Shown in pieces: positions 23,496 to 35,653 of a stretch of 64,000 nt of DNA (position 1 is the first letter of the stretch; the number at the start of each line of letters is the position of its first letter). The stretch lies in NCBI RefSeq assembly GCF_042186555.1, contig NC_133327.1:99178353-99242352 (forward strand), written 5' to 3'. Position numbers and translations under genes: made by a program. The stretch comes from Aquarana catesbeiana (taxonomy: Eukaryota > Chordata > Amphibia > Anura > Ranidae). The notes under the pieces are model-generated. The model saw only the letters and a program-made list of their open reading frames with translations, had not been told where the DNA came from and did not search any database.

Positions 23496-23536
23496 CAACC
23501 CGACATGTTTCGACTAAGAAGTCGTCTTCTGGGGTG
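23496..23536 (-). ncRNA. Hammerhead-ribozyme-like motif, left Penelope arm (degenerate)
   Basis: Inverted counterpart of the motif at 28988-29025 in the 3' region of the left copy. Penelope-like elements are known to carry hammerhead motifs. Here the minus strand reads CAGAAGA, a small stem-loop, GAAA and GTC, with CCC/GGG pairing outside. The first core deviates from CUGANGA at one base, so activity is doubtful. Confidence 0.4.
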
Positions 23537-24487
23537 TGGACCCCCTCACCCCACCGCTCTATATATAGACAAACAAATAATGACCCCCAATGGAAGTGTC
23601 CTGAACCGGAAGTGAACCAGATGACCTTATTTCCGGTTTTGAGGGACATAGATTATGGGCTTGGTGTTTTGAAGCCATTTAGAGAAGCAGACTAGGCAGT
23701 CGGGACATATGTTGAAATATAACTTCTATGGTGAAATTATGAGGCAAGAATAAGTGAGTGGTGGTCCGGATAGTTAGTCCGTAACCAAGCCTAACTATCA
23801 CTGTCTGTATCCTCTGGATAGGAGCGCAACGATGCCACTGCGTTCCAACCCTGTGACGAGCCTCATTTGAGCGCGATGACGTCACGCGTAAGGCTGGGTA
23901 GCGGCGACAGTACGTTCCAAGCCGTCACCCAAGCCTCACTCCCGTATAGCGCGATGACGTCATGCGCATAACGCGGCAACGACGGTGCGCTCCGGGATAA
24001 CAACCACGCCTCGTCATCAATTACTAGACGTCCACCCCGCAGGAAGCAAGGCTCAGCCCTATGACACAGGGCGGAAGTGGCAAACAAGTGTCAGCAGGGA
24101 TGGAAGTCAAATTATATGGAATTTAAATGTGTTACAAGTGCACATAAAAAGCTTGGTGGTATGAAAAATTAAATATACTATCAATGCCCACAGAGATCTA
24201 TGATAGAAGATAGAAAAATTATTCCATAGTCTACATTATATAGATTCGGATTATTGACCTCCCAGACACTTCCAGTAGGGGGCATAAATACATTAACATG
24301 CCCGACTATTATGTTTAAAAGCACATACAATGTATACAAAAAGAATAGGCCTAGAAAGTTAAAAACCATATAGCGTATGGCAATGTATATATATAAAAAT
24401 ATAGCTAAAAAAGGGAGACCATCACTATCGAGCTACCATGAATAGTAAATGCCAGGAAAAAAGAAAAAATCTAAAGTAAATTGCAAT

Positions 24488-26180
24488 TTATGCCTGGTTA
24501 ATAAACGAATTGATGTCCCAATCGACATTGATACCTTGCGGAAAATGGGACCCCAATTCGTATATCCAGTATGTCTCTAAACGGGAGACACCCCTAAGAG
24601 TAGACCCCCCCCGCCATGGGGCCCTATATTTATCTATGATGAGAAACTGTGTGCCAGCAGGATTTCTATCGTGACATTCCCTATAATGTCTAGGGACAGT
24701 ATGTTTCGTGCTACCCGCCTTAATAAGGTTAATGTGTTCCGAGACTCGTACAGTAAAGGATCTAATAGTACGGCCCACATATTGTTTGCCACAAGGGCAA
24801 GTCAGCAAGTACACAATCCCGGTAGTAGCACAAGTGCAAAATTGTTTAATTGCATATGTGCGGCCAGTCACGGTAGAATTAAACTCGTGACTCGCCCTTC
24901 TGCCGCAGGTATTATACTGGCAAACCAGACATTTTTTGCAAGGAAAGAAACCTGTCCAATTATGAAAAAAGGATGGTTTCTTAGGCAGATCAATAACATT
25001 GGGTGCTAACTTGTTCCTGAGAGATGGAACTCCTTTAAAGACCACCTTGGGAGTATCAGGAAGTAGTGGACCCAATATTTTGTCCGTTTTTAGAACGTCC
25101 CAATGATGTTCAAAAACCTTCCTAATCTGTTTGTATTGCATTGAGAAGGAGGTCAAAAATGACCATTTGAACTCATCATTGGATTGTTTGGGTCTATCCT
25201 GCAATAGTGTCTGGCGATCTATACTACAGGCATTTTCAATCTCTCTATCTAGGTCAGGCGGATTATAGCCTTTTTCAACAAACCTGTCTTTGAGTAACAT
25301 GGCCTGAGCCATATAGGTGTCTTGATCAGTACAATTTCTACGTAGTCGTAAAAACTGGCTCCTAGGTACTGATTTAATCCAAGAGGTATGATGACAACTG
25401 TCAGTTGATATGTAACTGTTTCTGTCGGTGGACTTAAAATAAGTACTAAAACTAAATCCACCTTCTTTTCTATCAATGACCAAATCTAAAAAGTGGACTG
25501 AAGTGGTACTAGCCTCAAATGTCAGGGCAATGCCCCTATCATTGGCATTCAAGGAGGCCATGAAGTCAATCAGGTCATCATGGCTCCCAGTCCACAGGAG
25601 GAGGACGTCGTCTATGTACCGGGCCCACAGCAGAAGATGTGGGTTATCCATGGCATAGACGACGTCCTCCTCCCACTTGGCCATAAATAAATTAGCCAAG
25701 CTAGGAGCAAACTTGGCACCCATTGCCATTAAACCAAAAATAATTTCTTTGGGTTGCAAATTCTATTAGCTCTATAATGTAATTAATCTGGGGTGAGGCG
25801 AGGGAAACATCCCTATTAAGGAAACATTTTACCGCATCCACACCTTCACGGTGTGGAATGCAGGTATAGAGGGACGCCACGTCCGCAGTGGCCATGATAA
25901 GGTCACCGGAATATGGAACATTAGATAACAATCTGATCACATCCCTAGTGTCCTTTAGATAGGACGGCATCTTACGTACAGAAGGCTGGAGAAAGAAATC
26001 AATGTACTTCCCGATTCTAGAAGTGATCGAGTCGATGCCACTAATTATAGGTCTGCCTGGGGGGTGAAGGGGGTCTTTATGAACTTTGGGTAAATAATAC
26101 ATAACTGGGACACGTGGGGCAAGGGGAACTAAAAATGATCTCTCCTTTTTATTTAGGATGTAAGAATCATAGCCTTTGGC
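24488..26180 (-). pseudogene. Penelope-like RT + GIY-YIG polyprotein, left copy (frameshifted)
   Basis: Read right to left. It starts within the reverse transcriptase because the N-terminus is truncated at 26180. It continues through the YLPKVHKD block, the ATADVASLY motif with the first catalytic Asp, and the FNGN block. A 29-bp deletion at about 25722-25729, between two tggcaat repeats, then shifts the frame. The downstream frame (25759-24488, 423 codons) has YIDDVLLLW (catalytic aspartates, about 25608-25620), a linker with paired cysteines (PCKKCLVCQYNTC), and the GIY-YIG endonuclease (GIVYLLTCPCGKQYVGRT). Unlike the right copy, this one retains an Arg codon where the right copy has a stop. 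Non-functional as it stands. Confidence 0.9.
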
Positions 26181-26183
26181 CTC

Positions 26184-28034
26184 CTCCTAGTTTTACTAAA
26201 CAAATCAGACTATCTTAAAGAAATGCATCGCATTTTAGGAGACCGTGAGACCTATATTGAGCTACCTAACAATCCAACACAAGAGTATAAAAAAGCATTG
26301 AAGAATCTGATAGCCAAAGGCTATGATTCTTACATCCTAAATAAAAAGGAGAGATCATTTTTAGTTCCCCTTGCCCCACGTGTCCCAGTTATGTATTATT
26401 TACCCAAAGTTCATAAAGACCCCCTTCACCCCCCAGGCAGACCTATAATTAGTGGCATCGACTCGATCACTTCTAGAATCGGGAAGTACATTGATTTCTT
26501 TCTCCAGCCTTCTGTACGTAAGATGCCGTCCTATCTAAAGGACACTAGGGATGTGATCAGATTGTTATCTAATGTTCCATATTCCGGTGACCTTATCATG
26601 GCCACTGCGGACGTGGCGTCCCTCTATACCTGCATTCCACACCGTGAAGGTGTGGATGCGGTAAAATGTTTCCTTAATAGGGATGTTTCCCTCGCCTCAC
26701 CCCAGATTAATTACATTATAGAGCTAATAGAATTTGCAACCCAAAGAAATTATTTTTGGTTTAATGGCAATTACTATCGCCAACATAAAGGGGTGGCAAT
26801 GGGTGCCAAGTTTGCTCCTAGCTTGGCTAATTTATTTATGGCCAAGTGGGAGGAGGACGTCGTCTATGCCATGGATAACCCACATCTTCTGCTGTGGGCC
26901 CGGTACATAGACGACGTCCTCCTCCTGTGGACTGGGAGCCATGATGACCTGATTGACTTCATGGCCTCCTTGAATGCCAATGATAGGGGCATTGCCCTGA
27001 CATTTGAGGCTAGTACCACTTCAGTCCACTTTTTAGATTTGGTCATTGATAGAAAAGAAGGTGGATTTAGTTTTAGTACTTATTTTAAGTCCACCGACAG
27101 AAACAGTTACATATCAACTGACAGTTGTCATCATACCTCTTGGATTAAATCAGTACCTAGGAGCCAGTTTTTATGACTACGTAGAAATTGTACTGATCAA
27201 GACACCTATATGGCTCAGGCCATGTTACTCAAAGACAGGTTTGTTGAAAAAGGCTATAATCCGCCTGACCTAGATAGAGAGATTGAAAATGCCTGTAGTA
27301 TAGATCGCCAGACACTATTGCAGGATAGACCCAAACAATCCAATGATGAGTTCAAATGGTCATTTTTGACCTCCTTCTCGATGCAATACAAACAGATTAG
27401 GAAGGTTTTTGAACATCATTGGGACGTTCTAAAAACGGACAAAATATTGGGTCCACTACTTCCTGATACTCCCAAGGTGGTCTTTAGAGGAGTTCCATCT
27501 CTCAGGAACAAGTTAGCACCCAATGTTATTGATCCGCCTAAGAAACCATCCTTTTTTCATAATTGGACCGGTTTCTTTCCTTGCAAAAAATGTCTGGTTT
27601 GCCAGTATAATACCTGCGGCAGAAGGGCGAGTCACGAGTTTAATTCTACCGTGACTGGCCGCACATATGCAATTAAACAATTTTGCACTTGTGCTACTAC
27701 CGGGATTGTGTACTTGCTGACTTGCCCTTGTGGCAAACAATATGTGGGCCGTACTATTAGATCCTTTACTGTACGAGTCTCGGAACACATTAACCTTATT
27801 AAGGCGGGTAGCACGGAACATACTGTCCCTAGACATTATAGGGAATGTCACGATAGAAATCCTGCTGGCACACAGTTTCTCATCATAGATAAATATAGGG
27901 CCCCATGGCGGGGGGGGTCTACTCTTAGGGGTGTCTCCCGTTTGGAGACATACTGGATATACGAATTGGGGTCCCATTTTCCGCAAGGTATCAATGTCGA
28001 TTGGGACATCAATTCGTTTATTAACCAGGCATAA
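26184..28034 (+). pseudogene. Penelope-like RT + GIY-YIG polyprotein, right copy (one nonsense codon)
   Basis: The open frame runs from the truncation point near 26184. The first ATG is at 26223, but homologous coding continues upstream, so this is not the native start. From 26223 there are 603 sense-length codons interrupted once, by TGA at about 27172-27174. Reverse transcriptase: ATADVASLY with Asp near codon 130; YIDD at codons 228-231. The Cys-rich linker lies near codons 450-465. The GIY-YIG domain begins near codon 494 and includes the QYVGRT block. In the family the RT copies the RNA at a target end and the GIY-YIG domain cuts target DNA. Full-length family members usually have a longer N-terminus, absent here. 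The stop is a C-to-T change relative to the left copy. An RT-only product could still be made before the stop. Confidence 0.92.
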
Positions 28035-28987
28035 ATTGCAATTTACTTTAGATTTTTTCTTTTTTCCTGGCATTTACTATTCATGGTAGCTCGATAGTGA
28101 TGATCTCCCTTTTTTAGCTATATTTTTATATATATATACATTGCCATACGCTATATGGTTTTTAACTTTCTAGGCCTATTCTTTTTGTATACATTGTATG
28201 TGCTTTTAAACATAATAGTCGGGCATGTTAATGTATTTATGCCCCCTACTGGAAGTGTCTGGGAGGTCAATAATCCGAATCTATATAATGTAGACTATGG
28301 AATAATTTTTCTATCTTCTATCATAGATTTCTGTGGGCATTGATAGTATATTTAATTTTTCATACCACCAAGCTTTTTATGTGCACTTGTAACACATTTA
28401 AATTGCATATAATTTGACTTCCATCCCTGCTGACACTTGTTTGCCACTTCCGCCCTGTGTCATAGGGCTGAGCCTTGCTTCCTGCGGGGTGGACGTCTAG
28501 TAATTGATGACGAGGCGTGGTTGTTATCCCGGAGCGCACCGTCGTTGCCGCGTTATGCGCATGACGTCATCGCGCTATACGGGAGTGAGGCTTGGGTGAC
28601 GGCTTGGAACGTACTGTCGCCGCTACCCAGCCTTACGCGTGACGTCATCGCGCTCAAATGAGGCTCGTCACAGGGTTGGAATGCAGTGGCATCGTTGCGC
28701 TCCTATCCAGAGGATACAGACAGTGATAGTTAGGCTTGGTTACGGACTAACTATCCGGACCACCACTCACTTATTCTTGCCTCATAATTTCACCATAGAA
28801 GTTATATTTCAACATATGTCCCGACTGCCTAGTCTGCTTCTCTAAATGGCTTCAAAACACCAAGCCCATAATCTATGTCCCTCAAAACCGGAAATAAGGT
28901 CATCTGGTTCACTTCCGGTTCAGGACACTTCCATTGGGGGTCATTATTTGTTTGTCTATATATAGAGCGGTAGGGTGAGGGGGTCCA

Positions 28988-29025
28988 CACCCCAGAAGAC
29001 GACTTCTTAGTCGAAACATGTCGGG
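28988..29025 (+). ncRNA. Hammerhead-ribozyme-like motif, right Penelope arm (degenerate)
   Basis: Order seen: ACCC, core CAGAAGA, stem CGAC with loop TTCTTA and GTCG, then AAAC overlapping a GAAA core, then ATGTC and GGGT. The outer ACCC/GGGT and inner CGAC/GTCG pair perfectly. GTC would be the cleavage triplet. Compared with the hammerhead consensus (CUGANGA, GAAA, NUH), the U in the first core is A and the GAAA partly overlaps stem II. It is about 1 kb downstream of the ORF stop. Established for the family; degenerate here. Confidence 0.42.
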
Positions 29026-29866
29026 TTGATCCCTCGCAACTACCGCTACACGATTGATACGCTAATTTTATCTGCAAAAAATGTGAGTCTGTTTTTTTAT
29101 TGTTACTTTTTAAATAAATCCAAGTTTTACGTTATTACACTATGTGAGTGTTTTTATTCCTCACATGTAATACGAATCTTTCGCATGGTCTACGGTGGTA
29201 TATCTATCAATGTGGAAGTCGTGTTGACCGATTCTTCCTCCCCATGGTCTGTGTGACGATAACTTCTGACCGGATAATACGTCTAGACCTGTTGGTCACT
29301 AAGCCTTTTTTGACCTGTATGGCAAAAGCCATTTCAGGCCATACCTTCCGGTAAGCCTCCATAGCTTCTGGTGATGGTCCTGGCACTGTTTCCAAACTTC
29401 CGTGCACCTCGGGTCTCCTATGGTCCACGTACCTACCAGGCTACTGGGTTGAAAGCTCTTCTACACATATAAGAAAACACCTGCCTAAAATTGTTCATGC
29501 ACTGTTGTCACAAATTTTTTTGGTGTTTTGGACTTTACATTAGATAACTGTTCATGCACTGTTATCACATATTTCCTTTATTGTTTTAGATCATATCCAA
29601 TATTTGTATTGAACACATATATTTATTTATTATCTCTGTTCATTAGTCACTGTCACTTGTGCTCACGTGTCAATTTTGTTTCACATTTTTATTGTGTGAT
29701 ATTACCTAATGCTTAGTTTCATATATTGCTACTATTAGCGCCACACTTTGTATTTTTTCGTTGTTATTTCTGCCCTTGAGTCTACGGGTGTGTTGGCTGC
29801 TCCCCCAGTTTGTTTTTAGCGCAGCGCTGTACCACATTTACAAATATTTTTCTACAGTGAGTTACA

Positions 29867-30759
29867 GAATTTAACTAAGCTCCTTTGAGTGATTGTAAAA
29901 ACCCAAATCTGGCAATTAATACATTGATTTTCCAAGTCACCATCACAAGCGAAAAGAGCAGAATGGAATCTGTACAATAGGCCCTATATTTTCCCCATTT
30001 GGCATAGTTTTCCTGTGAATTATTGGCTTTAATATTTCATGACAGTGACATATCACTCTTCCCCAGTAGTGACATTAGCTCCCATGAATAATCATGAAAT
30101 AAAAAGAGATAATTAATATTTAACTTTGCCAGAGGGAAGTACTTACAGAGAACCATCTTTTAGTGCGCAGCAGCTGATATTTGTCAGCTGCAGGGCAGGC
30201 GTAATTAGATGCACCAGGCAGTGGTGACAAGAAGTTGAAAAACAGCTTGTCAGCTCTAAAGTGACCTACAGCATATGAATAAATATAGAATGGCGTGTTC
30301 CCGCAGCCACAGGTGTGTGTTTCATTTACCTCATACTTCCCATGCCTTTTGTTCTGAAAGATGTCCTGTGAATGTAATATACAGGCAGGTGCATGGAGAA
30401 TTTCCTGTCCTCATCAAACGCACACATGATATCTTCTCCTCTGCTGGCAATTTGTGGAATAAGGGCCCACTCACACCACCTGTTTGGGGTAATGCGTGCT
30501 TACTAGTCCTATGGCAGGTTTGTTAGGGTGCCATTCAGAATAAGTCACCTTAAAACCATAGTATGATTGGGTCCTAAAGAAAACCTGTACGAAGAAAAAT
30601 ATGTAGGCTGCTAGTGCTGACTTCTCTTTCCTAGATTGCTGGTTGCTTGACTGTCATGCTGATACACTGACTTCAACATGCTGTAATAGTTACTGACCAT
30701 TGAGGAACCTATAGTATTTTCTGGACAAGGCTGACAATAGCACCCCACACTTGCTACCA
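29867..30759. other. Non-coding stretch, nothing recognised
   Basis: AT-rich sequence after the Penelope target duplication. It has no domain, RNA gene or terminal repeats that I can identify. Confidence 0.5.
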
Positions 30760-31191
30760 TTATGCCCCGTACACACGGTGGGATTTTCCGATGGAAAATG
30801 TCCGATTGGAACGTGTTGTCGGAAATTCCGACCATGTGTGGGCTCCATCGGACATTTTCCATCGGATTTTCCGACACACAAAGTTGGAGAGCAGGAGATA
30901 AAATTTTCCAACAACAAAATCCGTTGTCGGAAATTGCGATCGTGTGTACACAAATCCGACGGACAAAGTGCCACGCATACTCAGAATAAATAAAGAGATG
31001 AAAGCTATTGGCCACTGCCCCGTTTATAGTCCCGAAGTACGTGTTTTACGTCACCGCGTTCAGAACGGTCGGATTTTCCGACAACTTTGTGTGTATGCAA
31101 GACAAGTTTGAGCCAACATCCGTCTGAAAAAATCCTAGGATTTTGTTGTCGGAATGTCCGAACAAAGTCCGACCGTGTGTACGCCCTATTA
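30760..31191. mobile_element. Harbinger-type MITE (3)
   Basis: TTA duplications at 30760-30762 and 31189-31191 bound an element starting tgccccgtacacacggt and ending accgtgtgtacgcccta. Its left half parallels the right end of the large Harbinger element (reverse-complemented 51.3-51.5 kb). Its right half parallels the left end of that element (39.57-39.70 kb), including 'agacaagtttgagccaacat'. It is therefore an end-to-end internal deletion derivative. Apparent ORFs on both strands are shadows of the hairpin. Confidence 0.88.
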
Positions 31192-31378
31192 CAGGTGTAC
31201 CTGAGTAAACCATGTAAAGCTTCACCCTCATCTTCTTAGTAAGGAAATATAAAATGGGAAGGGGTGTTAAGGGATATAGTTTTGGGTTTAAAAACATTTT
31301 TTTTTTCTGAAACTGTAACTGGACTATGTTGAATGTATGGCCATTGATGATACAATGTATGCTGTTTGGAGTTCAGCT

Positions 31379-31841
31379 TTAGGCCTCATGCACACTGGAC
31401 GTTTTTGGGCGTTTTTAAAGCAGCTGTTTTTGGCTTCAGATGTTTTTTTCTACAGTCAATAAACTCCCCATCATGTTATCTTATGTGTCTATGCACACAT
31501 AGGCTGCTATGAGCAGTTTTTGGCTGGGGCGTTTTTTGGCTTTAAAAAAAAAAAAAAACACAAACTAGTGGGTTCTGAAAGGAGTTTTTCAGCTGTAAAA
31601 ACGCTCTAATGGAAAAAAAACGCTGATAAAAGCTGATAAACCCTCAAAAACATGGTTCACCAGCGCTGTTTAATGTATTTGATCCACTAAAAAAAAAACG
31701 CTAGAAAACGCTAACGCTGAAAAACGCTAATAAACGCTAAAATGCTATTGCAACAGTGTTAAAAAATGCTGAAAAACTCACTGCATTAGGTACTGCCATT
31801 TTTATAACGTTATTTTAACATCCAGTGTGCATGAGGCCTTA
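31379..31841. mobile_element. Hairpin MITE with 'ggcctcatgcacactgga' ends
   Basis: The ends GGCCTCATGCACACTGGA are perfectly inverted over 18 bp (31382 onward and up to 31838). They are flanked by TTA on both sides. The interior is rich in 'aaacgct'/'agcgttttt' motifs. The 3-bp TTA duplication fits PIF/Harbinger, though the ends differ from the other Harbinger MITEs here. Non-coding. Confidence 0.8.
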
Positions 31842-31875
31842 ATATAAATATAATAGTCTCTATCCCTTCTTTGTA

Positions 31876-32300
31876 AGGGTACTTTCACACTGAGCAGCGC
31901 CAGGTGTCGATGGTAAAACACTGCTACTTTTAGCGGCGCTTTACCGTTGTTTTTGCAGCGCTTTTTGGGCGCTAGCCGAGGCCACGCTTTTAACCCCCGC
32001 TAACGGCCGAAAAAGGGTTAAAAGCTCCCGCAAAGCGCCACTGTAGCAGTGATTTGCTGGCGCTGCCCATTGATTTCAATAGGCTGGGGCGCTGTGGGAG
32101 CGGTGTATACACTGCTCCTACAGCGCCTCAAAGATGCTGCTTGCAAGACTTTTGTGACCGTCCTGTCAGTGCACCGCTCCAGTGTGAAAGCACTCTGGCT
32201 TTCACACTGGAGTGAGAGGAGAGGCGCTTTAAAGGCGCTTTGCAGGCACTATTTTTAGCGATATAGCGCCTGTAAAGCGCCTCAGTGTGAAAGGGGTCTA
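31876..32300. mobile_element. MITE with 'ctttcacactgag' ends
   Basis: Left 'gggtactttcacactgagc' and right 'ctcagtgtgaaaggggtc' are inverted. Internal GC-rich 'gcgctttt'/'aaagcgcc' motifs pair across the element. The target duplication is not clear, so superfamily is left open (hAT-like ends are possible). ORFs inside are palindrome shadows. Confidence 0.65.
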
Positions 32301-32606
32301 AGTGCCTGCTTTTTTCATCCTGTGCACCTCCCAATCACATTCACCCTTAGTACATGTTAATAGAGCCGGGATGAGCAGCCTAACATCAGCATCAAGTACA
32401 GTGGATAAAATGCATCTCCTTAAAAGTCATTTTTAGCACAGAATTGACTTTACATTAAGGGTAAATTAGCTTGTGGTACAACAAATTTTACATGCATTCA
32501 GGGGAAAAAATAATTTGTAAGACATCAATAATCTTGTGGATGAAATTATTTCATTTAGCTCATCGTGCAAAACATTTACATTTAAGCAGCCATAGTATAA
32601 AAAAAC

Positions 32607-33594
<988 letters not shown>

Positions 33595-33609
33595 AACTAA
33601 ACTGAGCTC

Positions 33610-34055
33610 ATGATTTTTCCTCCCTCACGTGCCTCTTCCCCTGATCTCTCTGTCAAGATCGATAACACAACTATCAGCCCATCCCCACATGCCAATGTTC
33701 TAGGTGTAATCCTGGTCTCTGACCTATTCCTTCAGCCCCACGTGCAACCACTGTCCAAATCTTGCCACCTCAACCTCCTCAACATCTCCAGAATATGCCC
33801 CTTCTTAACCAATGACATCACAAAGCTCCTAGTTCAATCAGTGGTCATCTCTCACCTCGACTACAGCAAATCCCTCCTCACGGGATTGCCTTTACATAGG
33901 CTATCCCCCTTTCAGTCCATCATGAATTCTGCTGCCAGGTTCATCCACCTTACCAACCGTTCAGTGTCTGCTACTCCTCTCCGTCAATCCCTCCACTGGC
34001 TTCCACTCACCCAACAAATTAAATTCAAAATTCTAACAACTTACAAAGCCATCCA
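33610..34055 (+). pseudogene. L2/CR1-group reverse transcriptase C-terminal fragment
   Basis: About 148 codons are open. Recognisable family blocks are NVLGVILVSDLFLQPHV (region after the RT palm), SHLDYSKSLLTGLP and LHWLPLTQQIKFKILTTYKAIH. These correspond to the segment downstream of the catalytic YADD, so the catalytic core and endonuclease are missing. The frame is open to the insertion point. The remainder of the C-terminus is recognisable at 35648-35900 with a frameshift near 35850 before the SLKTLLFRET block. Dead 5'-truncated copy. Confidence 0.85.
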
Positions 34056-35653
34056 TTCCCCATTGACAACGTCTGCTGATGACGAAATGCGTCTGGAGGA
34101 AGGCACGTAGTGACGTCACCACGCGATCAGAGTAGGAGGACGGGCTCCATTTTGTTTATGCCGGCCGGCATTCTTTTATGTGATGTTATCTTCTTTTAAC
34201 TGAAAGTGCATTACTTTGTTTTATTAAACAATGTTCAGACGACATTACACTATGGCCAGTTTTCTCTTTTCCTGAGCACCCAATTAAGTGTACAGACACT
34301 TTAGCGGGATAAAGGGAGTGATCTGCACCGTCTGAATCACCGTTCCTATTGTGGTTATCTGCAAGCTAAAAGGCCTAGGCTGGGTTATAGCCATCTGCCT
34401 TTTAACCGCTTGCCGACCGCCTAACGCAGATATACTGCGGCAGAAGGGCTCGTACAGGCAAAATCACGTACCTGTACGTTCCCCCGTAAAAGGCGGTCGG
34501 CGGGCGCGCGCGCCCGCGGCAAGCTCCGTGAGTCGGGTCGCGGGTCCCGCGGACTCGATCGCCACGGGAATACCCACGATCCTCATGGGGAGGAAGAACG
34601 GGGAGATGCTGATGTAAGCAGCATCTCCCTGTTCTGCCTAGTGACAGTGTCACTCGATCTCTGCTCCCTGTCATCGGAGCAGAGATCAGTGACGTCACAC
34701 TCACAGCCCATCCCCCTGACAGTTAGTAATCACTCCCAAGTACTGATTTAACCCCTCCTCGCCCCCTAGTGGTTAACCCTTTCACTGCCAGTGTCATTTA
34801 CACAGGAATCAGTGCATTTTTATAGCACTGATTGCTGTATAAATGACAATGGTCCCAAAAATGTGTCAAAAATGTCCGATGTGTCCGCCATAATGTCGCA
34901 GTCACGATAAAAATCGCTGATCGCCGCCATTTAAAAAAAAAAATGTTAATAAAAATGCCAAAAAAACGATCCCCTATTTTGTAAACGCTATAACTTTTGC
35001 GCAAACCGATCAATAATCGCTTATTGCAATTTTTTTAACCAAACATATGTAGAAGAATACGTATCGGCCTAAACTGAGGAAAAAAAATGTTTTTTTATAT
35101 ATTTTTGGGGGATATTTATTATAGCAAAAAGTAAAAAATAATGCGTTTTTTTCCAAAATTGTCGCTCTATTTTTGTTTATGGCGCAAAAAATAAAAACCG
35201 CAGAGGCGATCAAATACCACCAAAAGAAAGCTCTATTTGTGGGAAAAAAAGGACGTCAATTTTGATTGGGAGCCACGTCGCACGACCGCGCAATTGTCAG
35301 TTAAAGCGATGCAGTGCCGAATCGCAAAAAGTGCTCTGGTCAGGAAGGGGGTAAATTCTTCCGGGGCTGAAGTGGTTAAGCTTGCCGTCTGGTAAGCAGA
35401 ATCTACAGCTACGGTGGTCGGGCACTTTTTTGTTTGTTTGTGAACACTGCTGTGGTATTAAGGCCTCAAATACTTTAAATGGATTTCCTTGTCTCCATGT
35501 CATTTTTTTGTGGACATATACAGCGAAAATTTTTAACGGAGCTTTTTTAATTTTATTGAACTCTCTTTGTTATCGCACTGTATGCTGCTGCTTTTCTACA
35601 AGTTTTTTTACTTAACTAATTTTTCTAGCGTGGTATCCTCTTTTGCACATCCA
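34050..35653 (+). mobile_element. Insertion inside the LINE; possible Penelope-derived or hammerhead-bearing element
   Basis: Bounded by catcca at 34050-34055 and 35648-35653. Removing the nested TTAA element leaves about 620 bp with no ORF. Near the left end, CTGATGACGAAATGCGTC (34076-34093) contains hammerhead-like cores CTGATGA and GAAA plus a GTC triplet, but no stem II between them. The sequence then passes through 'gacgtcaccacgcg' and an AT-rich tail with 'attacactatggcc', reminiscent of the Penelope tail ('attacactatgtgag'). Family assignment is an inference. Confidence 0.4.
34402..35379 (+). mobile_element. TTAA-flanked non-autonomous DNA element
   Basis: TTAA at 34402-34405 and 35376-35379 flanks inverted ends CCGCTTGCCGACCG and (reverse complement of the right end) CCACTTCAGCCCCGG. 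A TTAA target duplication is characteristic of piggyBac and Kolobok transposons; I cannot choose between them. The interior has a GC-rich left part ('gggcgcgcgcgcccgcgg' palindrome near 34502) and an AT-rich right part. No transposase. Decayed relatives lie at 4050-4400 and 6860-7154. Confidence 0.8.

Larger units (their letters stand above)
22764..29761. repeat. Long inverted repeat: ~3.4-kb arms, ~130-bp spacer
   Basis: The left arm 22764-26180 is the reverse complement of about 26312-29761 with only scattered substitutions in the segments compared, plus a 29-bp deletion in the left arm. The spacer (26181-26311) is the additional 5' reverse-transcriptase sequence of the right copy. Such high arm identity in a palindrome of this size suggests a recent origin. 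Confidence 0.9.
22749..29866. mobile_element. Penelope-like element, head-to-head inverted dimer
   Basis: The body 22764-29851 is flanked by an exact 15-bp duplication, ctacagtgagttaca, at 22749-22763 and 29852-29866. Inside are two copies of one retroelement in opposite orientation. The left copy is on the minus strand (22764-26180) and the right copy on the plus strand (about 26181-29851). Their 5' truncated ends meet near 26180 and their 3' ends abut the target duplication on each side. Both encode a reverse transcriptase joined to a C-terminal GIY-YIG endonuclease, the combination that defines Penelope-like elements. The right copy has a longer 5' part (about 130 bp) and 3' part (about 89 bp). 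A single target duplication around the pair implies that both arrived in one integration event. Confidence 0.9.

Noticed and set aside
25476..25658. Identical 60-75-codon ORFs in both Penelope arms, antisense or out of frame
   Set aside because: They appear twice only because the arms are inverted duplicates; they overlap the true RT frame.
22764..29851. LTR retrotransposon with long inverted LTRs
   Set aside because: No gag, protease, integrase or RNase H; the repeats are inverted and contain RT plus GIY-YIG, which defines Penelope-like elements.
30611..31015. Overlapping 70-134-codon ORFs on both strands
   Set aside because: Shadow frames of the palindromic Harbinger MITE; the protein strings are repeats of the terminal motif.
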